The notes under the pieces: model-generated
Seen by the model: the letters and a program-made list of their open reading frames with translations, nothing else
Database searches by the model: none
Told to the model about the DNA's origin: nothing
Position numbers and translations under genes: made by a program
In this document: one piece after another, positions 59,006 through 64,000 of the stretch
How the letters are laid out: each line of letters opens with the position of its first letter
Position numbering within the stretch: the first letter of the stretch is position 1
NCBI GenBank assembly: GCA_027382625.1
Contig: JAJKFJ010021911.1
Coordinates: forward strand, 1 to 64,000
DNA length: 64,000 nt
Direction of reading: 5' to 3'
Origin: Tetmemena sp. SeJ-2015
Taxonomy: Eukaryota; Ciliophora; Spirotrichea; Sporadotrichida; Oxytrichidae

Positions 59006-59492
59006 ACAGTCTACGGAGAGATCTTGAGAAAAAAGAAACTATCTATGGGAAGGGGGGTCCCCTTCCCGGGGGGGCGGGGTTTTCCCCCCAAAAAATTTTA
59101 AAATTTCGCTTTGTGGCGAAGAGTTTTAGGATAATCAAAAAAATTATGTGCACATCTTGAAACTTAGAAGTGCCCCATGAGGGAAAAGCTGCAACTCCTA
59201 ACTTTCTCATCGCAAAGCAACTTTCAAAAAGCGGGGAGTAGAGTGTGGCACTCTCAACATTTTTGCGATGGAGTTTATGTTTAGAACCCGGGGTATTCCC
59301 CACCCGATAAGGGTGACTACAAACCATACCTTTTAAATAAAAATGAAACTGAGATAGGATGTGTAGGTTTTTTTTTGAGTAATTTCGCGTTTGAAAACCG
59401 GGTTTATTTTAAGTATTAAAAAGAAATTAAATTTTACACAACTTATTTTCAATTTCTTATAATATTATGGGGTTTTATTTTGAAGTGCTAGC

Positions 59493-60455
59493 AAGCATAT
59501 ACTCTTTTTATACTGTGTATTTACTCTTCATCACTTATTCTTACACTCTAAGTAGAAATGATGATTATATACTTGAAATGATAAGTGATGAAGAGTGTAA
59601 ATGCATTTTCCACTTGATAGCGTAATTTACTTGTGCGCTCAATGTGCGATATTTTCGCCGTGAAACGCTCTCTCAAATAAATGCATTTTGCGCACTTTTT
59701 TGCATATGGGAAAAGTAGAGAGGAGATACTTGCACTGAAAAGTGCGATAGAAATTTTTAAACTCCACCATACTTAAGTTTGCACTTGTTTGAAATTTGAT
59801 ATCTATGTACACACATGCCATGATGCGCACACTAGTGTTTCATGTTTGGGCACATGATGATAAACGATGTTGCTCCCAAGGAGCAGTGATGCCCCTTCGC
59901 GCACGTAGAGTTCGCAGTGAAAGAGTGCACTCTCAATCAAAGTGCGATAGATTACTTAACTCCATTAATAATGATCGATTAAAGTTTTTATAAAATTATA
60001 AGTAATGATTTTTAAAAGTTAAAAAGGGGTTTATTGTTTAATATCATTTTTAAATGGAGTGAAGTACCAAATCGCACTTTGTTTGGGAGAGTGCATCTTT
60101 CACTGCGAACTTACGTGCCAAAGTGCATCATTTGCTCCTGCTGCTAACATCTTTTAAATACATCAGTGCAAACATAATCACTAGTGTGCGCACTCAGGGC
60201 AGGGTGTGTCCCATAAAATAACAAATGCAAAAAAGGTGCAAATTTAAGTATGGTGGAGTTAAAATTACAATGGGCATTTTTTCAGTGAAAAGCTTTCTCC
60301 TCTCTACGTTTAATAAATTTGGAAAATGCATTTACACTTTTTCATCATTACATTTCAAGTAAAATAACATCATTTCTACTTAAAGTGTATAGAAATAAGT
60401 GAGTGACTTGAGTAAATACACAGTATATAAAAAGTATATGCTTGTTTCACACTCT
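59493..60455. repeat. Large imperfect inverted repeat (fold-back / MITE-like element)
   Basis: Left arm about 59493-59975, spacer about 59976-60041, right arm about 60042-60455. The reverse complement of the right arm follows the left arm for its whole length. Matching blocks include CAAGCATATAC at the outer ends, TACTGTGTATTTACTC, AAGTAGAAATGATG, GTGTAAATGCATTTTCC, CACTAGTGT, GTTCGCAGTGAAAGA and AACAAAGTGCGAT near the centre. Arms differ by small indels. The motif GTGCGAT recurs several times within the arms. No coding frame is supported. It abuts the transposon fragment on its right. Confidence 0.88.
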
Positions 60456-60866
60456 ATCGCAGTTGAAGTTTTGATGCGCGTTTCTCGTGCAATTCAGTAT
60501 AACACAAACTTGAGATGTAAAGGCGCATTTGTGTATTGCTTCTATATTGTATTGAGGGCATTTAACCATTAATTTTCCTTCATCACATCCATTTAATGAA
60601 CCTTATTTTTGACTATATTTAAAGGAATTTAAAGTTATATTTTTCCTCGCAAATTTTAAAAATATTAATTAGTTCTATAATAATCAATTATAAATAAAAT
60701 TATTGATTATGAGACACCCATATATTTTTAATCTTAAGCTCCTTTACTTATAATTGATAATACATTTCTATTTAAGAGTGACTACGCAAGAATAATTTTG
60801 AATTCATTGATAAAATCTACAAGTAGGTTTCAGTATTTGAGTAAATTCTTAAAAGCCATTTTTAAT
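60456..60866. other. AT-rich intergenic DNA
   Basis: Between the inverted repeat and the 3' end of MEMO1. Nothing recognised. Confidence 0.55.
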
Positions 60867-62029
60867 TCATTGTTTTTGCTAAACTTTGAGAAAGGTACAA
60901 GCACTGGCATAACTCACAGATGAATCACTTGGGTCCATTTAAAATACAAATATTGATAAATTTGCACCTGATTGCTTTGCGCATACTTTATGAATTTAGT
61001 CTCAAAAGCAAGAAGTTAGCTATCATCTGTAGTAGAAGTTTTTTGCACATACTAAATTACAGACAGAAGAACTTATATCGGAAATCGTCCGCAAATTGTG
61101 TTCTTATAAGCCTTCAAGTAATTCTGAAACCCTTATAAATCTAATAAATAATAATTCAACATTAAAATAAAATGATTTGCTTTAAATCATGAGACTCAAT
61201 CAGCTTCATTCCTTCATGGTCTAATTTCTCTATTGACTTGTAAATTGGCTGATCTTTCAAGTCTTCATCGCTGTAAGTAAAGTTAAATCGCTTCCCCCAG
61301 TGACAGAAATCACTTGAAATTATGAAAATAGTTTTCTCATCCAAAAATAAACAGCCCTCATTTAATAGGATATTATTAATTTCCAAGAAGTAGGGAGATA
61401 AAAGCTTAGCGTAATCATTGAATTTATCTTCTGGAATTTAGCCAACCATAAGTGGAACCAAGTTGATTGGCTTTGCATTGTTTTCGAATATCTTTCTGAT
61501 ATAGGGGATGTGCATCTCAAGGGAGTGCTCTTTCTCTTCGTAGTGCTTATCAATTTTCTAGATCAGAGCATCACCATCTCCTAACTTTTTGGAATCTTCG
61601 ATAAGTATTTCAATTGTTTGCTAGTCGACTTTTAAATTCCCTAATGGGGTTTCCCATTCATCACAATTGGTAGTGCCTATAAAATCTAAGTAGACTTTAT
61701 GAGAAGGACCAAGTAAGAACACTCTGTCTATGCTCTCAGGACTGATGATATTTTATAAATATATTTGCATAAGAGATATTGGAGTAAGCATATCCAGCAG
61801 TTGGTCCACTGTATCTGAAGCCTGCATGTGGACCTATAATTGCTTTGAGCTTTGCTTTTCCTTCCTAGATATTCTAGGCTATACTTTTATCTTGCTTAGC
61901 TTCTTCCAAGTAGTTTGAGAGTTCTGAATTTAAGGTCTGATAATCATTTGAGTACCAAGAACCTGCATGCTCAGCCTTTCTGACAAGTTTCTTTATAAAT
62001 AATAAAGTATTCTTTTGCTCTTCTTCCAT
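60867..62029 (-). CDS. MEMO1: MEMO1-family protein
   Basis: Conserved MEMO/AMMECR1-associated fold related to extradiol dioxygenases; in animals it acts in cell motility signalling and copper handling. Starts at [19 protein letters not shown] (an alternative start at 62101 is in another frame). Then [113 protein letters not shown] and [15 protein letters not shown]. The C-terminus [15 protein letters not shown] matches DSSVSYAAGAL in animals, with TGA at 60867. The conserved His/Asp/Cys pocket residues are present. IESs occur at 61747-61774 (pointer GATATT) and near 61860, 61140 and 60930. Confidence 0.94.
61747..61774 (-). other. MEMO1 IES, pointer GATATT (AATATC on coding strand)
   Basis: GATATT occurs at 61747-61752 and 61775-61780. 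The join gives [19 protein letters not shown] in frame. At 28 bp it is among the shortest IESs here. Confidence 0.85.
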
Positions 62030-62416
62030 TGCTGATTTTATCAAATTAGTTTTCTGCAAATTTAGATTTATTAAACAAATCCTGATCAAATATCTTCTTC
62101 ATTAATCAATAAGAAAAAATAATAATTTCTATTAATTTAAAGCAAAAAAGAAAATTGAATATGTTATTGATTAAATGCAACACATTCTTTTTAATATTTC
62201 TTCTGTAAATAAGATAACAAATCTTATTATTTATCCCTTTTACTTCTCTGATTTTACTTATGCTTATCTAGATAAAGGAATAAGTTTTTTAGTTCAAATA
62301 AAAGAAGCAAACAAATTTTCAATAGAATTTCATGCAAATGTAAGATAAAGGGAGAATTTGAATTGAATATCTTGTATTAGCTATAAGTTTAAAAGAAATC
62401 TCATAACTCATTGAAA

Positions 62417-64000
62417 ATGGACAGATCTCAAACAAATCACTCACAAGAGGAAACTAAAGTTATATAAGAATTCGTACCTTAACATAGAAATCATTATAAA
62501 GAAGGAGGGAGCAGAAAACCAACATCAACTAATGAGTAGCATAATTATCTATTAATAATATTTAAATTTTATTTTTGAGAAAAGTCATCAGTAAAGATCT
62601 TTAGGATAAAATTAACAGTTGAATCTACAACAGCAAGATGAAAGATAATACTAGTTGCTGTTCGTAGATGCTCTAAACTATTCAAGGGGCTTCTTTAAAG
62701 ACTAAAACTTTTGGAACACGAGAATCGCTTTCAATAAAATCATCAAATTTCATTTGAACATTATAACAAGCTTTATTAATTTGTGGAGGCAGCAAGGAAA
62801 TCAGGCTACCAACTGGAAATTTATATCGATTCAGGAAAATAAACACTAGAAGCATAAGAAAAATGGAGGACTAGGAGAGAACAGCAGGTCAGAAAGTGTG
62901 AGGTAAATGTGCCTACTTGCTTAGCTACTCTGCTTGGAGATATGTTTAGAGGTTGCAAAGTTCCTGTGTACTACTCATTTCTCGATAACGATGACACACT
63001 TGCGGCTTATGCTGATTACTATGGGGCAGATATTTTGAGTCAAGATAAAGACTTTTACAGATACCCTAAATAGTTTCAAATAATGAATTTTTTAAACTAT
63101 ACATCAACAGGAAATACACAGTTTACAGTAATTTCAAAATTTCCAAGAGTGGAGAGCTCATACTTGAGAAAAGTCAATATTTTGATCATCCGAAAAAGCG
63201 TCAGTTTCTTTATCCCCTGCCTAGAGTATCTCAGTACAGTCCTATATTTGAAAGAATCATGCTTGAGAAACAATTTTTCAAAATATTTATAAATGTATAA
63301 TTTATCAGAGGGTGCCCAAGTGCACTAACAAAGTACACTGGCAACTTGTAATATTTGATAAAGCCCTTTAGACAAGCCTTTTACAGAGCAATGGGTATAA
63401 ACTTCGTAGTGGTTTGAATCCTATCCAGATTGGGACGATGAAATTAAATAGGTCTACTGGGTGGAGGAATATGTGTAGCCCGCTGGCAATGATTTGATGG
63501 CGAAGTTTGTGCCTCTTTTCAATGACATCTTTAACTTTTTATTTTTATTCAATACATTTATTTATATCAAAGGGTTGATAGATGAGTTTCTGCCTAAAGT
63601 AAAACGACCTGAAATAATAGGTCCCTCTGACGATCTAGCTTGGAATAACCACCTTTTCTCCTTTGCTTCGTTGCTTTGTGAATTGCTGGGCTGTCTTCAT
63701 AAAAAGCCCTTGCATATTTTTATGGAGCAGGCTGAGTAGTACTTGTGCAAGGAGCTGAAACTAGTGAAGAAACTTCCAATTAGCAAGTTCAAGAAGATGC
63801 ATCGACTTGAAGTGGAAATTAAAGCCAAAAATGAAAGAATGAGAGAGCAAGAACTTAGACTCGCAGAAAATGAGGTAACATATTAAGAGAAGGAAGAATC
63901 TAAAACAATTGACCTTAAGAATACAGAATAGCCTTAGTAAATAAACCCAGAAGTAGTTCGAGAAGAAGAGTCAAAGAATTCAATTCATAGATAAGTAGTT
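62417..64000 (+). CDS. PIN/XPG-like nuclease-domain protein (Asteroid/FAM120-like), 3' end outside window
   Basis: Starts MDRSQTNHSQEETKVIQEF at 62417. After interruptions the PIN-like fold appears: VDALNYSRGFFKDQ (first acidic strand), YNKLYQFVEAARKSGYQLEI, YIDSGKQTLEAQEKW, CEVNVPTCLATLLGDMFRGC, KVPVYYSFLDNDDTLAAYAD and YYGADILSQDKDFYRYPKQ. The D-N-D-D-x-x-A-A and S-Q-D-x-D-F motifs are the XPG-I/PIN metal-binding pattern. A segment from 63.08 kb is AT-rich and less clear. Later pieces (SDDLAWNNHLFSFASLLCE; KKMHRLEVEIKAKNERMREQ) lead into a charged coiled coil running off the end. Family assignment within the PIN/XPG superfamily is an inference from motif spacing. Confidence 0.68.

Larger units (their letters stand above)
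57430..59330. mobile_element. Decayed TBE-like (Tc1/mariner superfamily) germline transposon fragment
   Basis: Contains a plus-strand frame of unknown-function type and, convergent to it, a broken Tc1/mariner-type DDE transposase on the minus strand. This arrangement recalls the telomere-bearing elements (TBEs) of stichotrich germline genomes, which carry a 42-kDa transposase with 22-kDa and 57-kDa proteins. No telomere-repeat terminal inverted repeats were seen, and the span (about 1.9 kb) is shorter than a full TBE (about 4 kb), so it is truncated or internally deleted. Homopolymer-rich stretches (57.95-58.3 and 59.0-59.1 kb) could be decay or poor consensus. The boundaries are approximate. 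Confidence 0.68.

Noticed and set aside
59040..59100. C-run/A-run sequence near 59085 as a telomeric C4A4 repeat
   Set aside because: It is a single irregular CCCCCCAAAAAATTTT tract inside a homopolymer-rich patch, not a tandem C4A4 array.
58936..59160. Plus-strand frame with KRFTRFTVLY and a Gly/Pro-rich segment
   Set aside because: It overlaps the antisense transposase remnant and crosses the G/C homopolymer patch; composition follows the runs.
1..64000. Euplotes-type code (TGA as Cys) or standard code
   Set aside because: Conserved C-termini (ASNS, RPL30, UEV, TGS1) end exactly at TGA, while TAA/TAG occur inside conserved domains.
1..64000. tRNA, rRNA, CRISPR or bacterial-type operons
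   Set aside because: No cloverleaf, rRNA-like block or regularly spaced repeats were noticed, and the gene content is eukaryotic throughout. No scan could be run, so small RNA genes may have been missed.

Overview
The window reads as germline (micronuclear) DNA of a stichotrich/spirotrich ciliate of the Oxytricha-Stylonychia-Tetmemena type. Three observations support this. (1) TAA and TAG are read as glutamine and TGA is the only stop: conserved proteins (asparagine synthetase, TGS1, BRWD, CFAP57) run through many in-frame TAG/TAA codons and end at TGA. (2) Genes are interrupted by short AT-rich segments of about 30-80 bp that lack GT-AG ends and are flanked by 3-11 bp direct repeats. Keeping one repeat copy restores the reading frame and the family consensus, as for internal eliminated sequences (IESs) and pointers. 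(3) One gene, a CFAP57 homologue, is scrambled: its coding pieces lie in two interleaved clusters and must be joined alternately.

Layout: 0.2-1.1 kb, an unrecognised minus-strand gene; 2.1-2.4 kb, an orphan coding block; 2.9-3.3 kb, RPL30 (-); 3.7-4.4 kb, UEV/MMS2 (+); 5.0-7.7 kb, Q-rich coiled-coil protein (-); 8.8-12.8 kb, AT-hook/poly-Q protein (+); 13.9-16.0 kb, HAUS3-like augmin subunit (+); 16.2-22.1 kb, scrambled CFAP57 (-); 22.3-25.4 kb, coiled-coil protein (-); 25.6-30.3 kb, large helical/coiled-coil protein (+); 30.6-33.8 kb, ZNF598/Hel2-like ubiquitin ligase (+); 33.8-38.6 kb, TOG-domain protein (-); 39.0-45.4 kb, BRWD-like WD40/PHD/bromodomain protein (+); 45.7-46.8 kb, small unrecognised gene (-); 47.1-49.8 kb, TGS1 cap hypermethylase (+); 50.3-52.2 kb, asparagine synthetase (+); 53.3-56.2 kb, S/N/Q-rich protein (-); 57.4-59.3 kb, a decayed TBE/Tc1-mariner-like transposon; 59.5-60.5 kb, a large imperfect inverted repeat; 60.9-62.0 kb, MEMO1 (-); 62.4-64.0 kb, a PIN/XPG-like nuclease-domain gene (+) running off the end.

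Neighbouring genes do not form operons. Each unit is probably the precursor of its own small macronuclear chromosome, and convergent or divergent neighbours sit only 40-650 bp apart. Products fall into ciliary/microtubule functions (CFAP57, HAUS3, TOG protein), translation and RNA (RPL30, ZNF598, TGS1), chromatin (BRWD, AT-hook), ubiquitin/repair (UEV) and amino-acid metabolism (ASNS). CDS spans below run from start to TGA on germline DNA and therefore include introns and IESs. No telomeric C4A4 repeats, rRNA, tRNA or CRISPR were seen.
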